This document shows, in pieces, positions 54,067-63,598 of a stretch of 64,000 bases of DNA (positions are counted from its first letter, which is position 1; every line of letters starts with the position of its first letter). The notes under the pieces were generated by a model. It was not told where the DNA came from and did no database searches. It worked only from the letters and a program-made list of their open reading frames with translations. A program made the translations under genes and the position numbers. This DNA comes from Desulfobacteraceae bacterium (GTDB lineage: Bacteria > Desulfobacterota > Desulfobacteria > Desulfobacterales > Desulfosalsimonadaceae): the NCBI GenBank assembly GCA_003599885.1, contig QZKW01000089.1:62001-126000 (forward strand), written 5' to 3'.

Positions 54067-55605
54067 ATGCCTGAAAAGAAATATAAAAAATATGTAATTT
54101 CCATTTTATGTGCTTTTTTCATTTTATATGGCCTGTCGGTGGTATGGGTGTTGACCGGCTATTTTTGTCCTAAAAATGATACGTTCTGGGTGAATCATCT
54201 TTACCAAAAGAAAGAAGCCTATGCGCAGTCCATTCATGAGCCCAAAATAGTCATTGTTTCCGGCAGCAGCGGCCTTTACGGCGTCAGCGCCGAAAAAATC
54301 GAGCAGCATTTCAAAATTCCTACGGTCAATCTGTCCACCCATGCCGGATTACGGGATTATTATTATCATCGGGCCAAGAAGACTCTTAGAGCTGGTGATT
54401 TGGTGATTCTGGCGCCGGAATACACGCAATATTTTTTTGATTCATCGATGAGCGACGTTAAATCCGATTATATTCTGAATTTTGATCGGTCATGCCTGAA
54501 AAATCTTCCGGTAGCAGAGCAATTCCAGATACTTAAAACGTATGCCCATCCCTGGAAAATTATGCGGGATGGGTGCTTATTTTTCATGAAACAAAAGAAG
54601 GGAACGTTGGATACGCTTTGTAGCAGTAGGGTGTTAAACAGAAATGGGGATATAGTTGGCGGGTTTGGGACAAAAAAATATTCCATAGAGCTGATTTCAT
54701 TGATGCCGGGCCGGTTTGATCCGGAAAAATATGGAATGAAAAAATTTTCCGGGTTTATTCACTGGTGCGAAACTGAGGGAGTCCAAATTCTTGTTACCTG
54801 GCCGGGAACGCCTCCATTAATCAACACCGCCCTGAATGAACCATACAGTCTTTTTACAGATGCGTTAATGGCGTTTTTGTCACACTCGGGAGTCGAGATT
54901 CTTGGTCAGCCCAAAGATTTTTTTATGCCGGAATCCTATATGTTTGACACCATATATCATTTAAATCCCGAAGGAATTCAGTTTCGAACAGCAAAAATTA
55001 TCGGTCTTCTTGAAAGCAGTCCGGGCTTTCGGACGTGGAGGCAAAGGGTTGCAGGAGAAGACGGCCATGTCTCTCAGGCAGGTGTCACACTGGTTGATAC
55101 AGATGTCTGTTATAACGGAGAAATGGAACTTGCCGGGGACAACAATCAAGTTCCAGGGTGGCGGGCGTTTACCGGAGGCAATGAGAATCCTGACGGCATT
55201 GCCGTACCGGATAATGCCGAGGCTCACGGCGGGAAGCATTCCCTGAAATTAACCAACACCAGCGGCGGGCAGGTCCGGTGGGTGGGAGAAAAGGTTGCAT
55301 TGCCTGCCGGAATCCGCAAAATCCATACCGGCGGGTGGAGCAAAGTTGAAAATATTGAAGATTCAGCTACTTACTGCATCAATATCAAAACCTTTTTCAA
55401 AGACGGATCATTTCAGTGGAATACCGGAGGGCTTTTTTTTTCAAAAGGATCGCACAACTGGGAGCAGGTGCAGTCGGTGATTAATTTTGACAAAGAAGTC
55501 GTCGCTGTGCAGCCTTTTTTGATTCTGTATTCATCTGTTTCGGGAACTGCCTGGTTTGATGATGTGTTTATCCGGGTTCAAACCGCCGGCAAGGCAGGGA
55601 TGTGA
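54067..55605 (+). CDS. SGNH-like acyl-transfer partner with C-terminal carbohydrate-binding-like domain
   Basis: 512 aa from ATG 54067. One N-terminal TM (about 9-30). SGNH features: IVSGSSGLYGVSAEKIE (Ser block I, about 65) and DTIYHLNPEGIQF (Asp/His block V, about 300). Residues 355-505 form a beta-sandwich like CBM4/9-type modules (GEMELAGDNNQVPGW; HGGKHSLKLTN; GTAWFDDVFI). The pairing with the MBOAT gene suggests acetylation of the exported glycan in the periplasm. The SGNH call rests on motifs only. Confidence 0.7.
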   Translation: MPEKKYKKYVISILCAFFILYGLSVVWVLTGYFCPKNDTFWVNHLYQKKEAYAQSIHEPKIVIVSGSSGLYGVSAEKIEQHFKIPTVNLSTHAGLRDYYYHRAKKTLRAGDLVILAPEYTQYFFDSSMSDVKSDYILNFDRSCLKNLPVAEQFQILKTYAHPWKIMRDGCLFFMKQKKGTLDTLCSSRVLNRNGDIVGGFGTKKYSIELISLMPGRFDPEKYGMKKFSGFIHWCETEGVQILVTWPGTPPLINTALNEPYSLFTDALMAFLSHSGVEILGQPKDFFMPESYMFDTIYHLNPEGIQFRTAKIIGLLESSPGFRTWRQRVAGEDGHVSQAGVTLVDTDVCYNGEMELAGDNNQVPGWRAFTGGNENPDGIAVPDNAEAHGGKHSLKLTNTSGGQVRWVGEKVALPAGIRKIHTGGWSKVENIEDSATYCINIKTFFKDGSFQWNTGGLFFSKGSHNWEQVQSVINFDKEVVAVQPFLILYSSVSGTAWFDDVFIRVQTAGKAGM

Positions 55606-55683
55606 TCGCGCCGGATAAAGGGAACTCCTCAATATCGTTATAAGTGCTTAAATTATCCAAATTATTCTTTTTCTGTTTCAAAC

Positions 55684-55725
55684 AAAAATCCCCGCAGTGC
55701 ATCATGCCTCTGCGGGGATTTTTTT
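55684..55725. terminator. Bidirectional intrinsic terminator
   Basis: AAAAATCCCCGCAG and CTGCGGGGATTTTTTT form an 11-bp GC-rich stem with T-runs on both strands, between the convergent SGNH and PKD genes. Confidence 0.92.
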
Positions 55726-55769
55726 AGTTATACAAATCTACATAAACTTATAGAGCCTGTGAAAACCGG

Positions 55770-58277
55770 TTAATCGGCCACAGTGGAGATAAAACAACCG
55801 CCGCCATCATTGCTGGATTTATTATTGACGGTGATGTCCACCGAATCCGTGTTTTTCAAGCCATTGTAATTCTCAACAGTTAATTTAAATTTTAATACAA
55901 CTGTTTTTTCAGAAATTTTGGGCGCTTCAAACGTTGGCATGATAGCCGAAGGGTTTGAGAGAACCACTCCGATGCCGTCCTGCTGTTCCCAGAGATAACT
56001 CTTGATCCCTTCATCCGCATCAGAAGAACCGGACGCATCTAAAGTCACAATATTCTTTGCCCCTTCATCAACCTCCTGATCAGGGCCGGCATCGGCCACC
56101 GGCAAGACTGAAGACGGATAGACCGTGACGGTGACAGTGTCACGGGACGTCAGTCCTTCATCGTCCTCCACTATCAGCGTGAAAGTCAATATAACGTCCG
56201 ATATCACGGATGGGGCTGTGAATGTGGGCGCCGCAGAAGAATCGTCCGACAGCGTAACGGTTGGCCCACTGTTCTGAATCCATTGATAAGACAAGGTGTC
56301 TCCGTCGGGGTCAGATGATCCGGAGCCGTTCAAAGAGACTTCCGCTTTTTCAGTCACCATCTGATCGTCGCCTGCATCCGCAACCGGAGGGCCATTCACA
56401 TTATTAACCGTGATTTGAACCTCATCTGAGTCTGACTGCCCGCCGTTATCTGTTACCGTAAGTTCAAAAGTCAATGTCGCGAAATCTGTAACAGCCGGTG
56501 CTGAAAACATGGGTTCCGTATCAGATGCATTAGACAATGTCACCGGGGTGCCGCTTAATTGTGCCCAATGGTAAGATACAATTTCACCATCCGGGTCCGA
56601 GCCGGAGCCATAAAGCGTCACGAGGGCCCCTTCTGACACCACCTGAGGGTCGCCGGCATTTGCCGTCGGGGGGGCATTTGTCCAGGCAACCGTAACCGTC
56701 GCCGTGTCGGTTTTTGTGGCATCATCTGTGACAACCAGTTTAAACGTAGCAGAACCGGAGGAGTCTGAAGGCGTTGTAAACGTCGGCTTGGCGGCAAATT
56801 CGTCTGAGAGAACAATCGTATCCGGACCGGATGTAACTGACCATTGGTATGAAATCAGTTCTTTCCCATCAGGGTCATAAGAATCGGAAGCATCCAGGGT
56901 CACTTTGTCTCCCGGCGCAACCGCTTGACTGGGCCCTGCTTCAGCTATCGGAGGCTTGCTTTTAAAAATATAATTCAGGCTATCGACCAGCACCATCACC
57001 TCATCCGTGGCAGTGACGCCATTGGCGTCTTTTACAATAAACTGCAAAACAACGGTTTCCTGATCTCCGGAAATAGCCGGTGCCGTGAATGTCGGGTTGA
57101 GTTGCCGGGTGGCGCCGGGCGCCATCGGGTCGCTTCCGGAAAGGGTTACAGGCGGTCCGCTTTTTTGATTCCATTGATAGGTGGGGGGGGTGCTGTCGGG
57201 GGAATCCCATGAGCCGGACAACTGGACGGTGCTGCCGGTGGCAACCGCCTGGTCAGGTCCGGCATTGGCAACAAGCTCAGTCCCGCCATCGGCATTACTG
57301 ATTGATATCATAACTAAATCTGTAGATTTATCGCCGTCAGCGTTTGTAACGGTCAACTGAAATTCAACCCACCCCCTGGCATTCGGGGTTATAAAGGTCG
57401 TCATTTCGCCGGAAGGGTTTGACAAAACGATTTGCGATGTATCAACTGAAGAATGCGCCCTTGCAATTACCCATCGGTACGTGAGGCGCTGGCCCTCCGA
57501 ATCTTCGGAATCCGACCCGTCAAGGGTGACCGTGTCGCCGGCGCGAACCGATTGATCCGACCCCGCATCCGCTGTCAGAGAGCCGGTATCCGTCCACTGG
57601 ACGATAATATTGACGGAGTCGGTATCTGTGTTGCCATCATCGTCGGTCACCGTTAACTGGAATACCAGCGTATCCCCGCCTTTAACAAACGGGGTGGTGA
57701 ATGTCGGTCTGGAAGTGGTCGCATTTGAGAGGGCGACTTGCTCCCCGTCCATCTGCTCCCACCGGTAACTGACGATCGTTCCGTCCGCATCACTGGACTT
57801 TGTGCCGTCCAAGGTGACCCTGACCCCTTCCTTTACGCTCTGGTTCGGTCCGGCGTCGGCTATGGGCAACACAGGCGCCGTATTCCCTTCAAAATAAGCG
57901 GTCACCTTGGTGGGTAGAAGTTCGGTCGGCATTTTGATCGAATAGGGGTTTGCCGAGCCAGTGTATTTGTTTGCGCCGGTAATCACCCACCGGGAAAATT
58001 TGTACCCGGAATTCGGGGTTGCCTGAAGCACGACCGTTTGATTTACAGAAAAGCACGTTGCCGTTGTTTCCGGCGGGAAATATTTTTCAGTCGGCGGTTT
58101 AAGATTGTCACGCGCATAAACCACGCCACTTCTTGCAGGGCTGACAGACACGGTCAGCTCAGGGCCCGTTCAGGCGGCTTCTGCTGACCGGGGCACAACC
58201 AACGAGAAGGAAGCCAGTGAAACAAGCAGTGCCAGATAAATCCCAAGCCTGGTTTTTTTAAGAAATGTTTTACCCAT
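55770..58277 (-). CDS. Secreted PKD-repeat protein with in-frame UGA (candidate selenoprotein) and GGGCFI tail
   Basis: Read through an in-frame TGA (58172-58170) the gene gives 835 aa from ATG 58277: a signal peptide (GIYLALLVSLASFSLVV, AEA cleavage motif), the UGA at codon 36, an InlB-B-like repeat (about 65-125; VVLQATPNSGYKFSRWVI), seven PKD/REJ-type repeats of about 90 residues, and the tail GGGCFISTVAD. The residues between UGA and the nearest later start (GTG 58151) continue the same frame and look coding, and without the signal peptide the protein could not be exported. So the options are selenocysteine insertion, a nonsense mutation, or a sequencing error. The tail resembles the CFI-box sorting-type end but stops right after it. 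Confidence 0.72.
58139..58172 (-). promoter_or_regulatory. Putative bacterial SECIS-like hairpin after UGA
   Basis: In the message, UGA is followed after 11 bases by GCUGAC, a 7-base loop CGUGUCU, and GUCAGC: a perfect 6-bp stem with G as second loop base, 19 bases after the UGA. This fits the loose bacterial SECIS rules (apical G, 16-37 bases from the UGA). A 6-bp stem can arise by chance. Confidence 0.4.
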
Positions 58278-58897
58278 AATGATGATATTCTCCCTTTTAT
58301 TTTACAAAAAGTTAACCCTTAATATTGCTCTTCTAAATAAACATTTTTTCAGCGGTTCGCCAGTAAAATTATTTATTTTTTATTCCGTAAATCGCCGCTT
58401 TGTATATAGCAGTTAGATACTGCCACAGAGTGGTATATGCTTGTCAATAAAAAACAAAATTTTTACATCTGTTTTTATTCTGGTGGAAATCATGCGACCT
58501 TATAATACATTAAAAATAATGCAATTTTTATACCATAACGTGATTTTTCGCTTCTTATAAATGATTCTCGTTATAATAACAGTGCTATTTATTTACAGTA
58601 AAAAAAAGTCCCCGCAAACCGGTTGTTTTGTGTGAACAATTGTATACTTTGCCGGACAATGGATGTGTACTTTTTTATAACAGTCAAGGGGCGCCTGAAA
58701 AAGCCTGGTCTTGTTCAAATGCAATGAGTGGACCCATAAATTACCCGATACAGATTCAGGGCCGCGTTTTTGATATCATTGACAAAAATTGTGGCATATG
58801 AGCAGATGAATTGTTAAATAGCTGTTATATATGTAATGAAACCATGGCCGAAGCCAGAGGGTATCGACTAAAAACCATTTAACCGGGTTTTCTTGTG
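58278..58897. other. AT-rich intergenic region
   Basis: About 620 bases between divergent genes, clearly more AT-rich than the surroundings. It must hold the promoters of both genes; I find no convincing -35/-10 or GG-N10-GC pair, no tRNA and no open frame of weight. A GGGAG about 12 bases before ATG 58277 is a possible SD for the minus gene. Confidence 0.5.
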
Positions 58898-60856
58898 ATG
58901 GAACGAATCAAGCAAATTTTTATTGTTATTATAGTGGGTTTTTGTTTCTCATGTGCGCAGAAAGAGGGCGGGCCGGGGATGCTATGGCAGATCAGCCCTG
59001 AAAAAAGTCTCTATGATTCCTCTGAAGCCCACTACCAGGCGGGCGAATACAATGACGCCCTTTCCGGATTTCAGTCCTACCTGTCTCAATTCCCGGATAC
59101 GCCTCTGGCGCCTGCCTCCCGGTTGCGTGTCGGAATGATCCGTTCGTTTAAACGCCAGTATGAAAAGGCGCAAAAGGATTTTCAGCGTGTGATTGCGGAT
59201 TATCCGGATACGCCATACGCCAGGGATGCACGGGTGGAACTTCTGGACGCCTGGTACAATACAGGCAATTATCATCAGGTCACTGTATCTGCGGGGAATG
59301 TTCTGGCCCAGCCGTTGACCGTAAAGCAGGTGTATCGTGCGAACCTGATTATCGGGGATGCCTATATGGCGCTTAAGTCTTCCCGGGATGCCTATTACGC
59401 TTATTTGATCGCGTTTCAGGTCGCAAGTGAAAGAGAAGCCGGCAAGGCCATATCAAAGCTGAAAACAGCCCTTGCCTTGATGGAAACATCAGACCTGTCC
59501 GCTGAACTGGACAAACTGGCCGGGCGCCCCCCCAGTGATTACCTGATGTATCAATTGGGCGTTAATTATATGAAAGACGGTAATGCGGATGATGCGAAAG
59601 CGACCCTGACAGCTTTTGCCGCACAATTCCCGCACCATGAGAACGCTGACCAGGCCCAAAAACTCATCGCCGAGATGGATTCTCCCAAAGCAGTGGCGCG
59701 TCATGTGAATGTTATCGGGTGTCTGCTTCCCATGACCGGGAAATATGAAACCTTCGGTCAGCAGGCCTATACCGGAATCGAATACGCCCTTTCCCGGTTT
59801 GTCCAAAGCCAGGATGGAAACGCCATTAAAATTTTGCTCAAAGACACCGGATCGGACCCGCAGAAAACCCGGGAGGCCGTCAAAGAGCTGGCCGATAGCA
59901 ATGTTTCGGCCATTATCGGCCCCATCGGCACGGTCGATGAGGCGGCCCTGAGCGCCCAGGGGTTCAATATTCCCATTATTACGATGACACAGAAGGACGG
60001 GATTACCGATATCGGTGATTCTGTGTTCAGGAATTTTTTAACGCCCCGGATGCAGGTTAAGGCCCTGGTCTCCTATACTGTTGGCACGCTGGGTCTTAAG
60101 CGGTTTGCGATTCTTTATCCTTCTGAAAATTATGGGAATACCCATATGAATGGATTCCGGGATGAGGTGGTTGCCGCCGGCGGCACGGTGTCCGGAGCCG
60201 AAGCTTACCCGCCGGGGCAAACGGATTTTGCGAATGCAATTAAAAAACTGGCAGGTCCCCAATGGGTCGCCGCGCAATCGATGAAAAAGACATCCGCTTC
60301 CTCGCCGTTGACTGCTAATGAAAGCGAAGCCCCAGAGGCCGCTCCGCCGGAGCCTACGGTTGATTTTGACGCGATTTTCATTCCGGATTCACCGGATAAA
60401 GCCGGGTTGATCATCCCGCAACTGGCCTATTACGGGGTTGCAGACGTGTATCTGCTGGGCACCAATTTATGGCATTCGGACAAATTGATCCAAATGGCGA
60501 AATATAATGTTCAGAATGCCATCATACCTGATGGTTTTTTTGCGCAAAGCACATCCGAGCATGTGCGGCAGTTCGTTTCCGGGTTCAGGGGGGCATACGG
60601 CAGCTCTCCGGGATTTATCGAAGCGGTGAGCTATGATACGGCCATGATGGTGTTTGAACTGGCGGCCCGGCCGGATATTCGCGAGCGTTCAGATATCCGC
60701 AGAGAGCTGCTGGTAATGCCGCCATTTGAAGGGGTCACCGGTAAGACGGTTTTTGATGAAAACCGGGAAGCAGTAAAAGATATTTATCTCTTAAAAATCT
60801 TTCAGGGCGGGTTTCAGGAAGTGACCGTCCGTTATCCGGATGGTGGTTTTCAGTAA
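58898..60856 (+). CDS. LpoA-like lipoprotein: TPR plus periplasmic binding domain
   Basis: 652 aa. Lipoprotein signal with CFSC (Cys near 20). Residues 35-270 are TPR/YbgF-like repeats (AHYQAGEYNDALSGFQSYLSQFPDTPLAPASRLRVG); residues 272-640 a Leu/Ile/Val-binding fold (GCLLPMTGKYETFGQQAYTGIEYA; IIGPIGTVDEAALSAQGFNIPII; FAILYPSENYGNTHMNGFRDEV). The layout matches penicillin-binding protein activators of the LpoA kind, though many deltaproteobacterial homologues are uncharacterised. ATG 58898 preferred; GTG 58895 also possible. Confidence 0.85.
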   Translation: MERIKQIFIVIIVGFCFSCAQKEGGPGMLWQISPEKSLYDSSEAHYQAGEYNDALSGFQSYLSQFPDTPLAPASRLRVGMIRSFKRQYEKAQKDFQRVIADYPDTPYARDARVELLDAWYNTGNYHQVTVSAGNVLAQPLTVKQVYRANLIIGDAYMALKSSRDAYYAYLIAFQVASEREAGKAISKLKTALALMETSDLSAELDKLAGRPPSDYLMYQLGVNYMKDGNADDAKATLTAFAAQFPHHENADQAQKLIAEMDSPKAVARHVNVIGCLLPMTGKYETFGQQAYTGIEYALSRFVQSQDGNAIKILLKDTGSDPQKTREAVKELADSNVSAIIGPIGTVDEAALSAQGFNIPIITMTQKDGITDIGDSVFRNFLTPRMQVKALVSYTVGTLGLKRFAILYPSENYGNTHMNGFRDEVVAAGGTVSGAEAYPPGQTDFANAIKKLAGPQWVAAQSMKKTSASSPLTANESEAPEAAPPEPTVDFDAIFIPDSPDKAGLIIPQLAYYGVADVYLLGTNLWHSDKLIQMAKYNVQNAIIPDGFFAQSTSEHVRQFVSGFRGAYGSSPGFIEAVSYDTAMMVFELAARPDIRERSDIRRELLVMPPFEGVTGKTVFDENREAVKDIYLLKIFQGGFQEVTVRYPDGGFQ

Positions 60857-60866
60857 AACAGGGGAG

Positions 60867-60900
60867 CCGGATGGGCCGTGTGCATGCGCATCCGGTTTTT
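60867..60900 (+). terminator. Intrinsic terminator
   Basis: CCGGATG / CATCCGG stem closed by a GC-rich loop and followed by TTTTT, 10 bases after the LpoA-like gene. Confidence 0.8.
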
Positions 60901-60905
60901 ATCGT

Positions 60906-62246
60906 TCATTTGTTTTCCTTCAAATTCGTCAAATCTCCCTGGCCGGTGGCTTCCAGCACGGTCTGCCAGATTTTTCCGTGGGGGTTGATCCGTTTTCGTT
61001 TGCCGACGGTGGCCGGAATGGGGACATTCACGAAAAAGTTGTTCCAGTGGCCGATGAGCATGTTGGTTTTCCCGGCCATGCCCGCATGAACGGCGTCCCG
61101 CCCCAGAAATCCGCAGTAGACGTGGTCGTTGGCATTGGCCGGAAGACTCCGGATCATATAGGAGGGGTCAATATACTTGATGGAAACCTCCGTGCCTTTG
61201 TCATGGAAATACGACTGGATTTTGTCTTTCAGGAACACCCCGATATCAAAGAGTTTTAAATTGCCGGAAGCGTCATGTTCCACCTCGGCGTCCTTAAAAA
61301 AATTCTGTCCCGCGCCCTCGGCCACCACAATGACCGCATGTTTGCGTTCTTTCAGCCTTTTTTCCAGTTTGGTGAGCAGGCCGTTTTCCCCTTCCAGCTC
61401 AAAATCGATTTCCGGAATCAGAACAAAATTCACATCCTGTTGGGCAAGGGATGCTGTGGCAGCGATAAATCCGGAGTGGCGCCCCATGAGTTTAATCATG
61501 CCGATGCCGTTCGGGTAACCTTCGGCTTCCATGTGTGCGCCCTTGATCGCTTCTGTGGCAATATCCACGGCCGTGTCAAAACCGAATGATCTCGCCAGCC
61601 GGTAAATGTCGTTGTCAATGGTTTTGGGGATGCCGATCACGCTGATTTTCGTTTTCCGTTTTTTGATTTCTTCCACAATGCTGGATGCGGCTTTAAGGGT
61701 GCCGTCTCCGCCGATCATAAACAGGATGCCGATGTTCATCCGCTCCAGGCAGTCCACAATGGCTTCGATGTCCTGGGGGCCTCTGGAGGATCCGAGAATG
61801 GAGCCGCCCATTTCGTGGATATTCACCACCCTGTCAGGCGTCAGCTCCATCACGGGGTGGTCAAATTCCGGAATAAAGCCCTGAAGACCGTAACGGATGC
61901 CGTAGATATGCCGGACCCGGTACCGGTAATGCAGTTCCAGAACAATGGCGCGGATCACATTGTTGATGCCGGGGCAAAGGCCGCCGCAGGTGACCACCGC
62001 ACATTTCAGTTTGCTGGGGTCAAAGTAGAGTTTTTTTCTGGGCCCGGCCAGCTCAAAAGTCGGCGGTGTTTTTTTTGCAGTGATTTGTTCGATGATATTG
62101 CTTGCGGTGACATCAATGAGAATCCGGTCGTCATCGGATTTGAATATTTCTTCGCTGGTGCCGCTGATCTCATCCAGAATTTTGGACTTTATTTTGGCCG
62201 GCCCGATGGTTTCGATTTCCGTATCAAAGGGATCGAATTCGTTCAT
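60906..62246 (-). CDS. 6-phosphofructokinase, ATP-type signature
   Basis: 446 aa, of the longer group that includes PPi-dependent and trypanosomal PFKs. VTCGGLCPGINNVIRA (about 86-99) is the nucleotide site; GGDGT at 179-183 has Gly where PPi enzymes have Asp, pointing to ATP, while PKTIDND (207-213) has the Lys typical of PPi enzymes. This mixed pair is known from ATP-using members such as the T. brucei enzyme. Catalyses fructose 6-phosphate phosphorylation in glycolysis. An N-terminal extension of about 75 residues precedes the core. Confidence 0.9.
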   Translation of the reverse strand: MNEFDPFDTEIETIGPAKIKSKILDEISGTSEEIFKSDDDRILIDVTASNIIEQITAKKTPPTFELAGPRKKLYFDPSKLKCAVVTCGGLCPGINNVIRAIVLELHYRYRVRHIYGIRYGLQGFIPEFDHPVMELTPDRVVNIHEMGGSILGSSRGPQDIEAIVDCLERMNIGILFMIGGDGTLKAASSIVEEIKKRKTKISVIGIPKTIDNDIYRLARSFGFDTAVDIATEAIKGAHMEAEGYPNGIGMIKLMGRHSGFIAATASLAQQDVNFVLIPEIDFELEGENGLLTKLEKRLKERKHAVIVVAEGAGQNFFKDAEVEHDASGNLKLFDIGVFLKDKIQSYFHDKGTEVSIKYIDPSYMIRSLPANANDHVYCGFLGRDAVHAGMAGKTNMLIGHWNNFFVNVPIPATVGKRKRINPHGKIWQTVLEATGQGDLTNLKENK

Positions 62247-62279
62247 CTGCGTTCCTCGCCTTATATTGTTGAAGTCGTT

Positions 62280-63266
62280 TTATATTCCGTTGAACTTGAC
62301 CGCGCCTTTGCCCAGAATGTCATGCAGGTGAAGCACCCCCGACACTTTCCCGTCATCGTCGACCACCGGCAGCACGGTGATCTGGTGGGTTTCCATGATA
62401 TTCAGCGCATCATAGAGCGGGGTGGTCTGAAGAATGGACTTCGGGTTCGGGACCATCAGCGCATCTGCGGTTTTTTCAAACACGCTGATTTTATTGACCA
62501 GCATGCGCCGCACATCGCCATCGGTGATAATCCCGGCAAGGGTGTTGTCTTTTTTTAATATCAGCACAACGCCCAGCTTCTTTTTATCCATTATCTCCAG
62601 GGCCGCATCCATGCCAGCACCCTCGTAAACCTCCGGCATGGCTTCCCCGGTCAGCATCATGTCCTGAACTTTGTAAGACAATCGATGGCCGAGATTGCCG
62701 CCGGGGTGGATTTTTTTAAAATCACCGGGCGTGAATTTTTTTTTGTTGATGAGGACCACGGCAAGGGCATCCCCCATGGCAAGGAGCGCAGTGGTGCTGG
62801 TGGTCGGCGCCAGGCCCAGCGGGCAGGCTTCAACGTCAACTCCCACATTAATGACAATGTCGCTGTTTCTGGCCAGGGTGGACTGCTTGTTTCCGGTAAA
62901 AGCGATGATTGGGCATCCGGCATTGCGGATGCTTGGAAGCAGGACGTTCAGCTCATCGGTTTCGCCGCTGTTGGACATGGCGATAAAAATATCATTTCCG
63001 GAAACAATCCCCAAATCGCCGTGCATGGCTTCCACCGGATGTAAAAAAATGGCCCGGGTTCCGGTGCTGTTTAATGTGGCGACAATCTTTCTGCCGATAA
63101 TGCCGGATTTCCCGATGCCGCTGATAATCACTCGGCCTCTGGACTTGCATATCAAATCTGCCATCCGGGTGAATCCATCGTCAAGTTTTTCAATTAATTT
63201 GAGGATTCCCTCTGCTTCCATTTTCAGGACGTCAATCGCCTGGTCAATCGCCTTGCCGGTGGTCAT
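62280..63266 (-). CDS. kdsD: D-arabinose 5-phosphate isomerase (KpsF/GutQ family)
   Basis: 328 aa from ATG 63266 (SD AGGA, 9 bases); the frame is open to a TTG at 63293. SIS domain (GIGKSGIIGRKIVATLNSTG, SNSGETDELNVLLPSI) then two CBS domains (about 205-325). Converts ribulose 5-phosphate to arabinose 5-phosphate for Kdo synthesis, hence LPS inner core, which suits a Gram-negative envelope. It lies 33 bases upstream of the PFK gene. Confidence 0.92.
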   Translation of the reverse strand: MTTGKAIDQAIDVLKMEAEGILKLIEKLDDGFTRMADLICKSRGRVIISGIGKSGIIGRKIVATLNSTGTRAIFLHPVEAMHGDLGIVSGNDIFIAMSNSGETDELNVLLPSIRNAGCPIIAFTGNKQSTLARNSDIVINVGVDVEACPLGLAPTTSTTALLAMGDALAVVLINKKKFTPGDFKKIHPGGNLGHRLSYKVQDMMLTGEAMPEVYEGAGMDAALEIMDKKKLGVVLILKKDNTLAGIITDGDVRRMLVNKISVFEKTADALMVPNPKSILQTTPLYDALNIMETHQITVLPVVDDDGKVSGVLHLHDILGKGAVKFNGI

Positions 63267-63293
63267 GGATAAATTTCCTTTGGGCGCACTCAA

Positions 63294-63598
63294 ACCGTAT
63301 CTGAGATGAACGCTTGTGATTATTAGAATTGTATGGAATGATGACGGGACATAAAATTACAATTTTTGGGTATTAAATCAACAGTTGTTTTGGGGGCCTG
63401 AGCCTGGAAGGCTGTCTTGAAAGTCTGATTGGAAAGCTCGTTAAATGCCTTAACAATAAAAAAAGGATTGACAATAAATGTTGAATTGATTAATGGATGT
63501 CACCAAATTTGTTATTTTTTATATCAGCTATTTGATACCGGCGCCCGAAATTCGGCGCCGTTATTTATAGAAAAAAAGTAAAACGGAGGATACACAAG
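63294..63598. other. Intergenic region upstream of PxxKW gene
   Basis: Holds the divergent promoters of the isomerase and PxxKW genes. A TTGACA at 63468-63473 has no good -10 partner. A perfect 7-bp inverted repeat CGGCGCC/GGCGCCG (63539-63561) followed by TTATTTAT precedes the PxxKW gene by about 40 bases and may be an attenuator or an upstream terminator. Confidence 0.5.

Noticed and set aside
55770-58151. PKD gene taken as starting at GTG 58151
   Set aside because: That start lacks a signal peptide and an SD, while upstream codons in the same frame encode a complete signal peptide interrupted only by one TGA.
58790-58810. TGGCATATGAGCAG as a sigma54 promoter
   Set aside because: There is no GC at the required 10-base spacing and no TTGC box.
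63468-63473. TTGACA as a -35 box for the PxxKW gene
   Set aside because: No acceptable -10 sequence at 15-19 bases.
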